Notes: generated by a model from the sequence alone, not told the origin. Counted from the first letter of the stretch, positions 34,248-46,492 are shown. The stretch: DNA of 64,000 nucleotides from Rotaria sp. Silwood1 (GCA_905250075.1 CAJNOP010000414.1:62001-126000); one strand, 5' to 3'. Numbers and translations are program-made.

Positions 34248-34376
34248 TAGGGTGTGAATGTATGGATGTGGACGAATGTAAGTAGTTGTGGCTATGGTTA
34301 TTAGTGCTTCAACGATAAAGTAACACCTGCGTCCACCCACGACATCCCAAACTCACCCACACTTCACACCTCACAT
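34248..34376. repeat. Telomere-like array (copy 6)
   Basis: TAAAATAGGGTGTGAATG... at the left and ...CACACTTCACACCTCACATTTTATA at the right. Here the inverted symmetry extends past the simple repeat into TATAAAAT-like flanks, hinting at defined element ends. Confidence 0.75.
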
Positions 34377-34996
34377 TTTATACACTATTCAAATTGAAGC
34401 AAGGAAACATATTCCGTTTGGTGATTTTCGTATTTAACGGATTGAGCAATTCAGTGGAAGATATCATCAGCCTAAAAGATCGATCGTTCATCTAACTATC
34501 AGAGATATCTCTATACGTCTCACCGCATGTCATTTTTCATCTCTAGTTCCCAGCAACAGTACCAATAAAATCTACACAGATATAATGTGTAGTTTGTAGC
34601 CATAAAAGCAGATGGGAGAAAAACCGTACCGAGGCACGTAATCAGTGTGATATGTGCGACTTTTGTCTGTGTTATTTTTTGAAAAGGCCAGTTTTTTTGT
34701 CATTTAAAAAAATCGATCGCAAAAGGGTTAAAATACTTTTAACTTATGACACTTTATATTTATTTTAAATTTACATTACTATTAATTTAATTTAATTTTA
34801 AATTATCAGAAAAAAAAGCATCTCTGTTATTTGCAGTTATTGTTCGATGTTGGTATCGATGTATTTCTATCAAACCAATGAAAAAAAAAGACAGGTTTTT
34901 CTCTTCTTCTTTCGCGCTCTATCGAAAAACACTTTATCAGAGTGACACTGCGAGAGAAAAGAAAAAAAACCGTTGTCATTCTTTATCAACCTCATA
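34377..34996. other. No recognisable gene
   Basis: Upstream flank of the P450 copy; no supported frame. Confidence 0.4.
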
Positions 34997-36570
34997 ATGT
35001 CCTGCTTTTGTCATAACCTTAAGCAACATCATAATTCTCATTCTGTGTCTTGCTACATTTTCGTTGCTTGTCTTCATCATCATTTTTCTCATCTATTGGA
35101 AGTTAATTCGACTACAGAAACATGTCTACGATAAATTACACAGCCAGGATGTATCCGGTGAACTATTTGTACCACTTCTCGGACAATTGCCTCAGATACG
35201 TCATGCTGCTGAGAACGATCTTCTCATATGGACTATATGATGGATCTCGCAGAAAAACACGGTTACATCTATCTATTGGGCTTAGGTCCATTAACTGTTC
35301 TTTTTGTACACGAGCCAGATCTGATTGCTGATATTCTAGGTCGTTCACACGCTCAACACTATATAAAGCCGGCCATTTTCGGTGCATCTCTTAAACCACT
35401 GATAGGTGCACATAATATATTAGTGAGCGAAGGATTGGAACACGAGCGCGCCCGAAAAATGCTCAATCCAGCATTTCATTTTACCAATCTTCGCTCCATG
35501 GTTTCGATCATGGCTGACCAAACCAGCAAGGCTATCGATGAACATTTTATCTCATCGACTAGAAAACCAGTCGTTGATTTGCACGCAGAACTCAATACTC
35601 TCACACTGGTAATCATTGCATCGAGTGCATTTGACCGAGGCTTCGAAACTATGACCGATGCAAAGAAAATCGTATGTCAAGCGTTCACTACAGTGCTCGA
35701 GGCGATTCAATATCGTACAATGCACATGATCAATCAGGTTCCAATTCTTATCCGGCTACCCTTCTGGAAAAAGAATATTATTGATCGCGGTTGTCGCGAT
35801 GTATCCGAGTTTGTTGATCAGATCATTGCCGATCGTCGATGTGTCCATCAGATAGTCTCTCTACAAACAATGATATTCTCGATCTTCTTCTTTCAGCTAT
35901 TGATGCGCAAGGAGAACCATTCACTGATCAACAGATTAAAGAACAAGCATTGACTTTCGTATTTGCCGGTCACGAAACAACAGGTAATTTGATGGCATAT
36001 GTTATGTATGTGCTGATGACGAACGAAGAAGTATTACGGGCATGTCGTGACGAAGTTCACAAGGTACTTCCTAATGGCCTTCAGCCTACATATGAACAAA
36101 TGAACGAGCTCGTTGTGTGCGAGGCTGTTTTACAAGAAACACTTCGTCTTTATCCATCAGTATCGTTTTTTGCGCGACAATGTATTCATGAGCACACTAT
36201 CGGTAGCGAAGGCACTCGTGCATTGCATATCCCAGTCGGTGCTACTCTGTTTATGAATATTTATCTTCTCCATAGACGAGCTGAATTTTGGCCTCGTCCA
36301 CTTGAGTTTGACTATACTCGATGGATGCGTGATCCTGTGACTGGTCTCAAACGAAAATTGAGTCATCCATTTTGCTATTTACCTTTCGGTACAGGATCAC
36401 GCAACTGTATCGGCCAGAATTTCGCGTTACTCGAAGGAAAACTGATGTTGGCAATGATCGTACAACGATGTAACTTCGAACTAGAACCTGGTCAGAAAAT
36501 AACGCCCCACATTCGCATTACCATGCAAATGAAGTACGGACTACGAGCCAGAATCACTCAACGCTCATGA
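34997..36570 (+). pseudogene. Cytochrome P450 with frameshifts (CYP4-clan-like)
   Basis: Three frames must be joined to read a P450. Frame one (from about 34998) gives a hydrophobic N-terminal anchor (LCLATFSLLVFIIIFLIYW) and a proline-rich entry to about 35220. Frame two (35228-35838) gives the A-to-G helix region (GHGY-type start, MLNPAFHFTNLRSM). Frame three (35839-36570) gives NNDILDLLLSAI, the I-helix FAGHETT, the ExxR ETLR, and the haem loop FGTGSRNCIGQNFA with its cysteine. The only upstream ATG (34997) is also out of frame with the anchor. No intron-sized gap fits the shifts. P450s are ER haem monooxygenases of lipids or xenobiotics. All catalytic motifs survive, so the breaks are recent or are sequencing errors. 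Confidence 0.8.
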
Positions 36571-37477
36571 AACAGCTTTTATCAACCATTTCGTCTACTA
36601 AATTTTGTATCCATGATAAAGCTTTATAGTACAAATTTGAAAATGCTGTAGACTATGTCTTAATGAAGAAAGTTCGAGTCTGATTTCTACTACTCAGTTT
36701 GTCGAATCTGCAATAGCTTGCTCGTAGTAAAATAGTTAAATAGCACTTTTCCTAGTTACTAATGTGTATTCCAGAGTTAAATGGCCATGGGCATTCTTTG
36801 AATAACTTTAGAACAAAAAGAAAGAAATTGCTTCGGTTTTCACGGCTGTTGAGAGCCCGTCAAGTCCAAAAACTTTTCGATTCGAACCCAGAACAAGAAA
36901 TATGTGTGGTTTCATCATTTTTAATGTTAATACATTGTTCGAACGTGCATGTTGTAGAGAAATGTTTCCTCTTTCAGCTCATACATGTAGAAACATACAG
37001 CAATCCTTCGTGTCTGAAATTTTTTAATTACAAAGGTCACGATCCATTTTTCAAAGTAGTCTGAAAAGAAAGGTCTGATTTTCCATTACAACTTTTGCAC
37101 TGACAAATAGTCTTTTTTAAAATTTAATTCAAATGACAAAATATGCATCGTTTTTGATAGCGATGATTCGGCTAAGGATCGAAATTAGTGTTTCCTAAGA
37201 CAAGTTACAAGTACATAGGAAAATGAAAATCTGTTCTGTAAATAACGCAACCTTAGTAAAAGAAAGCGTTGAATGATTCTTGCCGTCACTTTCGGACTAC
37301 GATCGAGTAAAATCAGTGAAATGGAACACTTCTGTTTCGTTGTAGAATCTCTTGTTGACTTTGATGCAACTCCTGTTGCTTCCATCGTCTCGTTTACATG
37401 ACTCTTAAAAATAGAATACTATTTTTATCAGTTTAAATTTACCAGTTTCAATAAAAGGTAAGAGCTAATTTTCCAAA
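36571..37477. other. No recognisable gene
   Basis: Open frames at 36762-37064 (plus) and 37185-37385 (minus) resemble no family. The minus one (MEATGVASKSTRDSTTKQ...) could belong to the remnant that follows upstream of it. Confidence 0.35.
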
Positions 37478-37890
37478 TCATCGATAAGTTTTTCTATCGC
37501 TGAATGTGTGATGTAGAGTACCATCAGACATGTCAATATCCCTCATATTTTTCTTATAATTGATGATATTCTTAGGTTTCAAACTTGGTTTCTTGACGTC
37601 ACCTACAATGAAGCTTGTTACAAATAATTCGTCTGAAAGTGATAGGTTATTACTCTTTTCGTATGTTTCCAATAATGAACTTTCAGCGATTTCTTTCAAA
37701 TCGATCACGAAAATCTCTTTTTCACTACTTTCTTTCTTATCTTGAAACTTCACCAGAAGAAGCTCATCGCTTTACATAAAAGCAGAATCAGGCGCCTTCA
37801 TTTTTTTTGTTGACAATTCTTTTGTAACTTCTGAATCGGTAGTGGAAATATTTTCATCAGTGTTTATGATAAATATACGTATTTCTTTTT
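37478..37890 (-). pseudogene. Broken ORF of unknown family
   Basis: The minus strand reads an acidic/basic protein-like sequence through INTDENISTTDSEVTKEL, then KAPDSAFM, an in-frame TAA, then SDELLLVKFQDKKESSEKEI...HHTFSDRKTYR to a stop at 37478. A further stop lies upstream of the first part. Composition is coding-like, but the family is unknown. Confidence 0.35.
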
Positions 37891-38124
37891 AATCAGGAGA
37901 TTTTAGCTGTTGTTATTCAATAATTGAGTATTCAATCTATATATTAAATGGCTTCGTCATCATCATCATCATCATCTTCATCTCTTAAAGTCCAATAGAT
38001 AATATTGAAAAGCCAAAAGAAAATAGCTCATCAACTAAAAGAACGAAAGATGATATACACTTTGTTTCAATTGAAAATTATTGATATGCGCACATATGTC
38101 AATATGATAGGGCCTACTCAGCTT

Positions 38125-38212
38125 GAGGATATGAATGTAGGATATGGGTGTGAGTGTGAATGATTAGAAAATTGGAGTTCTCAGTAACACCTACATCCTC
38201 ACAACACTCTAC
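38125..38212. repeat. Telomere-like array (copy 7)
   Basis: GAGGATATGAATGTAGGATA then TGGGTGTGAGTGTGAATG; right half AACACCTACATCCTCACAAC. Confidence 0.6.
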
Positions 38213-38605
38213 GATGAAGAACCAAAATTTCACAGAAAATATGCAGGATTATTTTCGAAACAATAATTTAAATAAAATATATTTTCATTGCTTGTCGTTG
38301 AAGCAGATCCTTTATAAGCATTACTGTTATCAGTTTCGTGGGTTTAGTCCGAACATAAACGATGATATCAGTCTTTCACTGTACCATTTTTGTTGTTATG
38401 CATGATTGTTCTTTTCTACAAAAACTTTCTACTAAAGAGGATAAAGCCCAAAACCTATTTTCTTTAAACTTAAATTAGCAAACTGATTATTTCAGAAGAT
38501 GAAGAGCTATAAATATTTAAATCGAGGTCTACAATAAAGTATATCTGTGTCTGAACGTTTGGGGAAAGCTAGAGCATGGCTGTAACTATGGAAGTCGGCT
38601 AGAAA

Positions 38606-38762
38606 GTAGGTGTGACGATAGGGTGGATGTGGTTGTGATTGCAGGTATATTCCTGCGCACATCTACATTCGTGCCCACCACCACACCGATTTCCACTTCC
38701 ACTTCCACCTACACCTTCACATCCATATCTATCCATACCTATACCTACTCACACCCACACCC
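38606..38762. repeat. Telomere-like array (copy 8)
   Basis: GTAGGTGTGACGATAGGGTG and GATGTGGTTGTG at the left; the right half is long (CACACCGATTTCCACTTCCA ... CTCACACCCACACCC). Confidence 0.7.
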
Positions 38763-38943
38763 AAAAAGGAATGATGATTTGCTTCTAGAATGTCTGCATA
38801 TTTCATCGTTCTAATCTTACATATTTTTTCAGTTCTATAAAGAGGCAAGCAATTGCACAAAACTCACAAAAGAACACTTACAAGATAAAAGGGTAACACG
38901 AAGTGCACATATTTCGAAATAAACAAAAACAATTTCTAAACAA

Positions 38944-39084
38944 ATGGTTCCATTACTGCAGACGTTATACATTGAGCTCATTTATCGAATCCTGGAGAAT
39001 ATGAATGAATTAACAATGCTTTTATCAAGTCGAAAGGTCTGTAAAAGACTCGATAACATCATAGAGGCATACTCTCGATACAAG
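38944..39084 (+). pseudogene. Orphan first exon of an F-box-like gene
   Basis: 47 codons from ATG to a GTAAT donor: MVPLLQTLYIELIYRILENM, then a stretch rich in Leu and CKRLDNIIEAYSRYK, the pattern of the N-terminal exon of bdelloid F-box-type proteins (LPxELxYRIL...VCxRLxxII). No matching second exon was found before the next telomere-like array at 39308, so it is a truncated copy. Confidence 0.45.
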
Positions 39085-39307
39085 GTAATTTTTTTTTTCA
39101 ATGAAAAAGTCATATTCTTATTATCTACAAAGGATCTATCACTACTGAAATATATTATTTTGATTGATTTTTCTCGTTTTTTATTATACAAAAAATCGAT
39201 ATTGTACGATAGTATTCTGTATTTGACTGCATTTTATCAGTGAAAAGGACTTAGAGTAATGTTTTCATTCATGATTAAGAATTTTCTTAAACTTCATGGT
39301 GTCCTCG

Positions 39308-39378
39308 AGTGTGGGTGTGGGCGCAGCCCTGAATATGGGTATTTTCTCTAATATACACTCACACCCACATCCACACCC
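39308..39378. repeat. Telomere-like array (copy 9)
   Basis: GTGTGGGTGTGGGCG at the left, ATACACTCACACCCACATCC and ACACCC at the right, about 30 bp apart. A lone C-rich piece follows at 39614-39645 (CACTCATCACCCACACCCCA). Confidence 0.75.
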
Positions 39379-39699
39379 TTAAGGATAGAAATAATTAGTT
39401 AAGGACAGAAAAATAAGGGTTAGATATAGAACTAATCAGCAGTACTCGGTTAAGTGTGTTGAATGAATTGCTTTTTACCAGGCTAGAACCATTTTTGGAA
39501 GAAGAGAAAAGGTTCGAGATAGAACCAGATTATGCTTGAACCTTAAAAGATTCTGAAAATGGTACCAAAATCGAGAAACTTTCAAAGTTCAGTATCACAT
39601 CATTTTTTTTCAAAGCACACTCATCACCCACACCCCACTACTGACCTTTTAGTGCTTAGGACTTTCGATGATTAATATCATTCAGGACATATATGATAT

Positions 39700-39785
39700 A
39701 CCAGTTGAATTCGATAGTTCAATGATTAGAACACTGATTTGGAGAAACAATAATTATATCAAGGATTTGATTCCCAAACGAAGAA
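39700..39785 (+). ncRNA. tRNA-like sequence (decayed)
   Basis: CGATAGTTCAATGATTAGAA resembles an A-box, and 45 bases on GGATTTGATTCCC resembles a B-box; flanks do not form a convincing acceptor stem. Probably a tRNA-derived SINE fragment. Confidence 0.3.
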
Positions 39786-40699
39786 TATCATTTATTTTTC
39801 TGAATGATGTTAATCATTAAAAGTTAGAAGAAGTTCAAAGTCCAGTATTATATACTTACATATACTTCTGTTCATCCTTAAATAGAATGATGGAATGAAT
39901 CACTAGCATATTCTAGTTTTAAATTCACTTGTGCTAAGACGACTCTGCCGATTTTCATAATTGTAAAGTCAAAACAAAATTTGATTAGATCGTCTTTACC
40001 GAATCATTCGATTTCACAACTCGCTTCCTCCCCCCCCCCCCCTCTCATTCTATATTTGCCACCGCATTTTTGTTGACTAAATACACTCATTTCATCTGGA
40101 TCTGTTAATAAAAACTTTATTTTGAATCAAGTTTTAGTTTGAAAACATTTAATTTCGTCACAATGCTTAAAAAATATGACAATGAACTGTTTCCCACAAC
40201 TGATACATGCACAATATAGTTCTGTTCAAATAAACCCTCAATTCTCAATAGATACTGTTTTCAATTCTTCTACGAGAAGTAATACACATTTGTTGTTCTT
40301 TCCAAATATCATATTTCTTCCATGTCATTATGTTACTGTGAATTCATATATAGAAATAAATAAAGGATCTTTGTTGCTTTTTTTGTACAATGAATTTCTA
40401 CTCAACGGAATATTAACAAGCTGCGTCACTTTCAAATAATAAAAACGTGAATGAATTCAAATTACTTCACTGAAATTAAAATTTTATTCTATTCTATCCA
40501 TGACAGTTTGAACTACATATTCAAGGTTTATTCTGCAGAATAATTTCATAAACGTACTTCAATACATGTTATTGTATAAATGATCCTTTACTTTGATAAA
40601 AAAAAATAAAACATGGAAAGGTAATAGTGTTCAATAGTTCGTCATTTGTGTCAAATAGATGAGGTAATGGCGGTAGCTGAAATGGCTATGTAAATCACG
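39786..40699. other. No recognisable gene
   Basis: Includes a 12-bp C run near 40031. An 87-codon frame at 40176-40439 is not supported. The right end is probably the 3' flank of the next gene. Confidence 0.4.
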
Positions 40700-41828
40700 T
40701 CAGGTAGCTGATTGTATTACTGCTGCAGCAAGTTGAAGTCCTCCCAAAGCCATATTTAATCCATTAGATCCAGATATTATTGGATTATACCATTGAGCAA
40801 TCGCCAGCTGCTGTTGTCGTGTAACCGATGATGGTGCAAATAAATGAAAATAAACATTTCGGCTATTCTTGCCAGCTTGCAAATACGTACGAAATCTTAA
40901 ACCTAATGTTGATGGTTGTTGACCAAAATTCTGTAAGTCGATACCTAGTAAACGGTATGTCTCAAATGAAATAAAATGTAATTCGTCAATGATGAAACCG
41001 TTTCTATAAAAGACGATGTGACCATATTGACGATTTGCCAATCGTTCATAAGATTCACGTCGACAACAGAATGATGATAGAGGACCCGCGTCCGCCCATT
41101 GTCGATCAGGACCATGAATATAGTTTAAATAGCGAATCCATTCTTCACCGTCAAGTCTCCAAATAATGGCTCCGTCTCGACTTTCAGGAGAGTCCAAATC
41201 GCTCAACTCACAGAACATTTGACATCTCCAAATACACAAAAGAAGAGGGATAGCGACGCCAAAAGTCCCACCAAAGGATATACCAACTATAAACAGTGTT
41301 GTGCGGGTTTGTGGACATTCTCGAGCGGACTCATGGCATTGAGGTATTGCATATGAAACTCCAAATAATATTATACCAATTAATGCGACAATTCCCAAAG
41401 CAATGGAAATATATAATACTTGTTTACTTGAACGTTTTTTGTAGGCATCAATGAGTTCACTTATCAATTGAGAAGAAAGACTCATATTAGTACTTGGACT
41501 AAAGCGCGAATCAATATTCAATGAGATTGGTTCCTACAATAAAAGTCGAAACAATAACTCAATATTTATTTTTAAAGTCAAGTAAAAACGACCTAATGTT
41601 CATAAAAATACTAGAAGTGTTATTTTTTCTCAGAGATTAATTCATTTTCAACCAAAAAAAAAAAAAGCTTTCAAATGTCTTCCACTGAGAACTTTTATTT
41701 TGGAGAAAATATCAAACATGAACTATTATCATAAAATAGCGAAGAAGTCCTCCTAGACTTACGTTTGATCGTCGAGTATTGGTTTTTGTGAAACCAACAT
41801 TGGAGTTGGATTTTGTTTGTTCATTCAT
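40700..41828 (-). CDS. Uncharacterised two-TM membrane protein
   Basis: Two exons, 41828-41763 and 41533-40700, spliced in frame, 299 residues. The short first exon supplies the ATG (MNEQTKSNSNVGFTKTNTRR); the second continues EPISLNIDSRFS. Two transmembrane segments lie close together (about residues 60-85, VLYISIALGIVALIGIILFG; and about 103-125, TLFIVGISFGGTFGVAIPLL), separated by a short loop with two cysteines (CHESARECPQT), followed by a CRxQMFC segment and a cytosolic-type domain of about 170 residues (GEEWIRYLNYIHGPDRQW, FCCRRESYERL). I do not recognise the family; it reads as a real gene, probably rotifer-specific. No broken positions. Confidence 0.8.
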
Positions 41829-42554
41829 GAATCAGTTCGATTGTGAATAGATTATTTTAAATGTATTATTCAAAAAAAAAAAAGAAGTTTAAAATAAGGA
41901 TTCAAAAAATCAAGCTGTATATAGTATTGGTTTTATCCAAAAACATTTATCCACGTTCATTTGTTGGGCAAAACTGTTTCCTTTTATCAAATAATCATAT
42001 TGAATTGATAACATAAACTACATGCTTGAGTGGCAAGTCAGTGCTAATGTTGAAGCTCTTATTTTACTTCCACCTACGAGTTAAAAGAACCAAACTCCGC
42101 GATGAACTCATTACTGGGGAACTTTTAATGATCAAGAAGACACGAATATATCTTCAAATGATCATGGGAACGATTTGTTGGTGAAAATATGACGAACAAA
42201 AACCGTTCTTCCATTCTAGTTTTGGTAAAAGTGAGTATTCGCAAACACTTTTAAAAAAACTACTAGAAGTACTGTTAACGCGTGTTGTCGCTTTTGCTGA
42301 CTCGATTACCTACGGCCAACCTATTCTTTACTTAAGCAAAACTGATATCTCTGGTTGATGATAACATTATACTCTTTGTATTTTATGGCGTCCGTTTTTT
42401 CTAATCAGGACGCGCTTCGTAATCAGTATGATGATAGCAGTTTTTCAAAACAAACTTGTCAGTGCAGCCCTTTTGGTGCAGAAATGTGGAACTCACAATC
42501 TCTGACTGTTATGAATTTATCACAAATCATCTTAAGTTTCAAAACAATGTATTA
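41829..42554. other. No recognisable gene
   Basis: Upstream flank of the membrane-protein gene and AT-rich spacer; no supported frame. Confidence 0.4.
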
Positions 42555-42723
42555 GGGTGTGAGTCGGTGTGATTGTGGGTGTGCGTGTACGTGTACGTGT
42601 GACCTTTTGCTTGTAGCATCCACACTCAACCCACCCGCACACTCACACCTCCCATACCCCACACCCACACCCACCCATACCCCACATCCACACTCACCCA
42701 CACCCACACCCAAACCCACATCC
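42555..42723. repeat. Telomere-like array (copy 10)
   Basis: TTAGGGTGTGAGTCGGTGTG and GTGGGTGTGCGTGTACGTGT at the left; a long C-rich right half (CCACACTCACCCACACCCAC...). Second best preserved after copy 1. Confidence 0.85.
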
Positions 42724-43436
42724 TTTTTCCTATAGCACAAACATTCATTAAATAAAGGTTCCAGAGTCTTCTGAAATATTCATTCATTATTGTCAAAGTG
42801 AATTTAATCTAATATCTGTGATGACTTTCTTAGTGGAGAAAGAAGTTCTGCAGATTAACGAATCATGTTACGAAGCCGAAGGCGGCTAAAAACTTATATC
42901 AGAAAGTATTTATCAGCTGCTCAGATTTTTTCAAAAGTTTTGATGAGTAATTTTCAATAAAATCTTTATATTTTTTAAACGCAAGTCTCTATCGATCTTG
43001 ACCTTGTGTTGATGAATAGGGAAGACACTAAGCTCTCTGTCCCTTAGATTTTATTTGACCAAGTATATTAATTCCAAAGTGAATTAAGGTTATCTTCAGA
43101 ATTCATAATGTATTCATAGAGAAAAGCAATTGGATTTTATTGTCGATTCAATAAAAAAAAGGGTAATGTCGACTGCAAGGTAAAAAACCACATTCAGTTT
43201 AATATTGCTCTAACGCAATCATCGATCCCCAACTCTTCACCACCAATTCATTAATCATGGATTGAACTGTTGAAGTCAAGTAAAACTAACTTATCATCTT
43301 TGAAGTCATGACATTAAACGATCGATTTAGTGTTTTCGAGCATGAAATCAGCGTCTGAAAACATGTGATATTGAAAAAAAAACAAAGTAGCGATGATTGA
43401 AGTAATGTATCAACAGGTGCCAATCCTGTCATAATA
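42724..43436. other. No recognisable gene
   Basis: AT-rich sequence without recognised content. Confidence 0.4.
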
Positions 43437-44194
43437 TCACATACATTGAAGATATATATATTCATTCGAAATCATTCCTGTTGTATCAATACTATATTCA
43501 TGGTTAATACCCGACGGTCTTTGGCAATGAAATGATTCAACATGCACACACCAGGATTGATTATGGTCTTGAAATGCGATGGCATTCAACATAGCCCGAT
43601 AATCAATATCTTCAGAATGGAGTAATGGCAGCAAGCAAGTTTTTAATTCATTGAATAGCTGATTAATTTGGGTAAGTTGGCCAATTAATTTGACCTGCAT
43701 TCGAAATCGATTCGGTGCTGTTTTTTCTAAAAATCATTAATATTTGCCTGAACTTGAAGTTTAAGGTTCGACTGAAATAGTACATGATACCTAATCATGA
43801 ATATTGAATCAAATAATCAGAGACTCACAGGGACATTATCCTCAGATAATTCACAAAAACTGGCTAGTCCTTGAAATACATAGCTGGCTGTTGCGTAATA
43901 ATCGCTTGCAAGATAATTGGTTGAATTGCTTTCAAAATAAAATCTATCAATCCATTGATTCGATATAAAATCAGTTGAATACATTTGATGATACGTTGGA
44001 CTACGTGAGATAAATGTTCCATAAAGTAAAGACATGTTTGAACAGGAACATAATGAATTCACCAAAGATTAAAATTGAGTTTGAGTGGGCTTGTTGATTG
44101 CTTTTCACTGGGTATTAACTTTCAAACCAATTACAATAGCAAATACAGTCAAAATCAGAATGAGACTTATTAGGTAGACTCGCGTAGTGATCAT
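43437..44194 (-). pseudogene. Broken gene of a cysteine-containing membrane/secreted family
   Basis: The ATG at 44194 opens a hydrophobic anchor (MITTRVYLISLILILTVFAI), then TGA at 44107-44105 and TAA at 44071-44069 interrupt the frame, which continues LVNSLCSCSNMSLLYGTF...YHQMYSTDFISNQWIDRF...FQGLASFCEL to a GTGAGT donor at 43828. This second part resembles, from memory, a large bdelloid family with a C.C....Y..F....HQVCSS.F....W pattern. A candidate next exon (43726-43437, KLIGQLTQINQLFNEL...) does not join in frame. Degenerate copy; function unknown. Confidence 0.5.
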
Positions 44195-45680
44195 ATTAGT
44201 TTGTCGTTGGTGATTATCGGGCAGTAACACACAAGCAACCGCTCGTTATTACATGAGAAATGAAAGAAAAAACTAAAAATTTCAAGTTTATTCAACGATG
44301 GAATACTTTATGTTCATCATTGAGAGTGTTTCATTAACTTGAGGTAAGAGTGGTCCAAACTACTATTATGAGCAGTTTTTCATTATTAGTCACTTGAAAC
44401 AAACAACAAAAAGAATATTGTAACAAGGCAGAAATTATGAGTAACATTGGTATTCTGAACAACAATTTTGGGAAGAATCGAATCTTTAGCTCTGATCTTC
44501 GTCTCGTTGTCCGGATGAAGAGTTCTAGGACATTGGCAAGCGTTGGAACTCTCCACGTCTTGTATCTAGGATTTTCTCAATATGATATATTCAATCATTT
44601 TCAGCGTATTACCTTATGCCGTATATGTTTTTTTCCAAACAGCCCATATCTGTATATATCCAGTGTTAGAAAAGTCTTTCAACAATTCATATTTACATTT
44701 ATCGAAGATTAGACATAATATAAAATCTTGAACTTAATTTCAGAAGATGAGCAGTTCATCTCTCTACCAACTTATATTTACTTTAATTTACTCTTTTCGA
44801 TCTCTCATATCATTTAGAAGATGACATGCAGAACGCAAAACAATGAAAATACAATCGAATTTTTTATGTTTTCTATGAAAATGACTCGTTCCTAAAATTA
44901 TTAGCTTTCTTCCTGATGTTAAAGATATCAAAGATTTGCTTCAATGATTGGATCTATTCATACAACTTTCAAGTAAAAAATAGTTAGCGAGCAGAAAGTT
45001 AGAACATATGCAAAGCGTAACACTTTCTCTAGAGCCAGATGCAACTTCTAATCTTATTCCTCTGATTCTTTTCTAGAAGTCTCAATAATCTTAGATTAAA
45101 TGTCATAGATTCATTTGTTAGTACTAAAAAAATAAATGCGGAAACTTCGGATTTAAATCCGAGAGTTATGTGTACTTCAAAAAGTGAATCATACAAATCA
45201 ATCATCCTAAACTGTCTGAATATCAAAATTATACTGTGAAATCTACCATTTAAAATGTTGATTTCTATTACGCGTTGCCAAACCAATAGGACATGGGCCA
45301 AATACAGCTCAAGTTTGAACTCTTTCCCTTGATTTGCCCTAAGAAAGTCGTTTTTCCTATAACTTCATTTCTATTGGTCACTGCACAACTAATAGTATTT
45401 CGATGGAAGTGCAGTACACATTCGAGTTCTCCATATCTGAAAACCTCGAAGTATCATCAGTGTGATCGGAAGCTAGAGCTCGATTTATGGATCAATTAAA
45501 TCGTGGACCAAAATATAACCTAGTTCTCTTTAATTATCCTTGTCATAGGTGAGTCAACCTTCTTGTTTCTCTATGCTTTATATATGATTTTGTAGCTCTT
45601 GAAATTCTCTATCGAATGGTATATAATAATTGGGGTTTTATTTGACTATGATAGGAAAAGTCTTTTACGAAAGCGGTGAT
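44195..45680. other. No recognisable gene
   Basis: Several short frames, none supported. Confidence 0.4.
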
Positions 45681-45915
45681 GGGTCGATTTTTCCCCAGAA
45701 AGCTACAGAGAAAAATGGGTATTTTTGAAATAACTCAGGAACGACTCGGCCGATCCTTCTCATCTTCGAACTCGACGGAGATATTGTCAATACTAAGCTG
45801 TATAGAAAGTTTCATCGCAATCTGACTCTGCTGTCAAAAGTTATCATGTAAACAGCCAACCGGACGGACGGACACACTGACTATTCTATAGTGTACTCAC
45901 TTTTTGAGTAGACAA
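45680..45915. repeat. Dispersed repeat, copy A (GGACGGACGG type)
   Basis: Shares with 46020-46262 the blocks GATCCTTCTCATCTTCGAAC, GAGATATTGTCAA, TTTCATCGC, AAAAGTTATC, GGACGGACGGACACACTGAC and the terminal GTGTACTCACTTTTTGAGTA palindrome. No coding sequence. Likely two copies of one non-autonomous element. Confidence 0.75.
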
Positions 45916-46019
45916 AACTATGATTCGGTTCAAAACTAATATCAGATTCAGAATCAGCGTTAAAAACTGAGTCGATTTATGTATTTTGTGAATAATTATG
46001 AGCAAAAAATTTTTTTCGA

Positions 46020-46262
46020 AAAATCCCCGTACCCCCCCTCAGGGATGGTCTCGTCAAAAATCACAATTTTTTCGATAACTCAGTCATTTCTTGACGGATC
46101 CTTCTCATCTTCGAACTCGACCGAGATATTGTCAAGACTGATCTGTGTAGAAAATTTCATCGCGATCTGACTCTCCTTTCAAAAGTTATCGAATAAACGG
46201 ACGGCCGGACGGCCGGACACACTGACCGATTTTAGTAGTGTACTCACTTTTTGAGTACACAA
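46020..46262. repeat. Dispersed repeat, copy B (GGACGGACGG type)
   Basis: Direct-orientation copy of 45680-45915, separated by about 105 bp, ending in GTGTACTCA-CTTTT-TGAGTACAC, a 9-bp stem with a 5-nt loop. Confidence 0.75.
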
Positions 46263-46492
46263 CAAAACTGGCAATGATAAGGCGTGAAATTTTGGTATTA
46301 CTTTTATGACAAAGTTGATTATCCTAAGACCTTTTAGGCCATTGTGATCCATACATAAACAGTCGGAGCTATTACAATACCTTCGAATGAGTTTCTTCAT
46401 CTTGCACAATATCGCACCCACACTTTCGAGCAAGCAACTTTATCAAGCAGAATGAAATCGATTTTTATAACGTGCAAAGGCGGATTAATATA

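Noticed and set aside
45680..46262. Helitron call
   Set aside because: A terminal hairpin exists, but the CTRR end and AT target are not consistent between the two copies.
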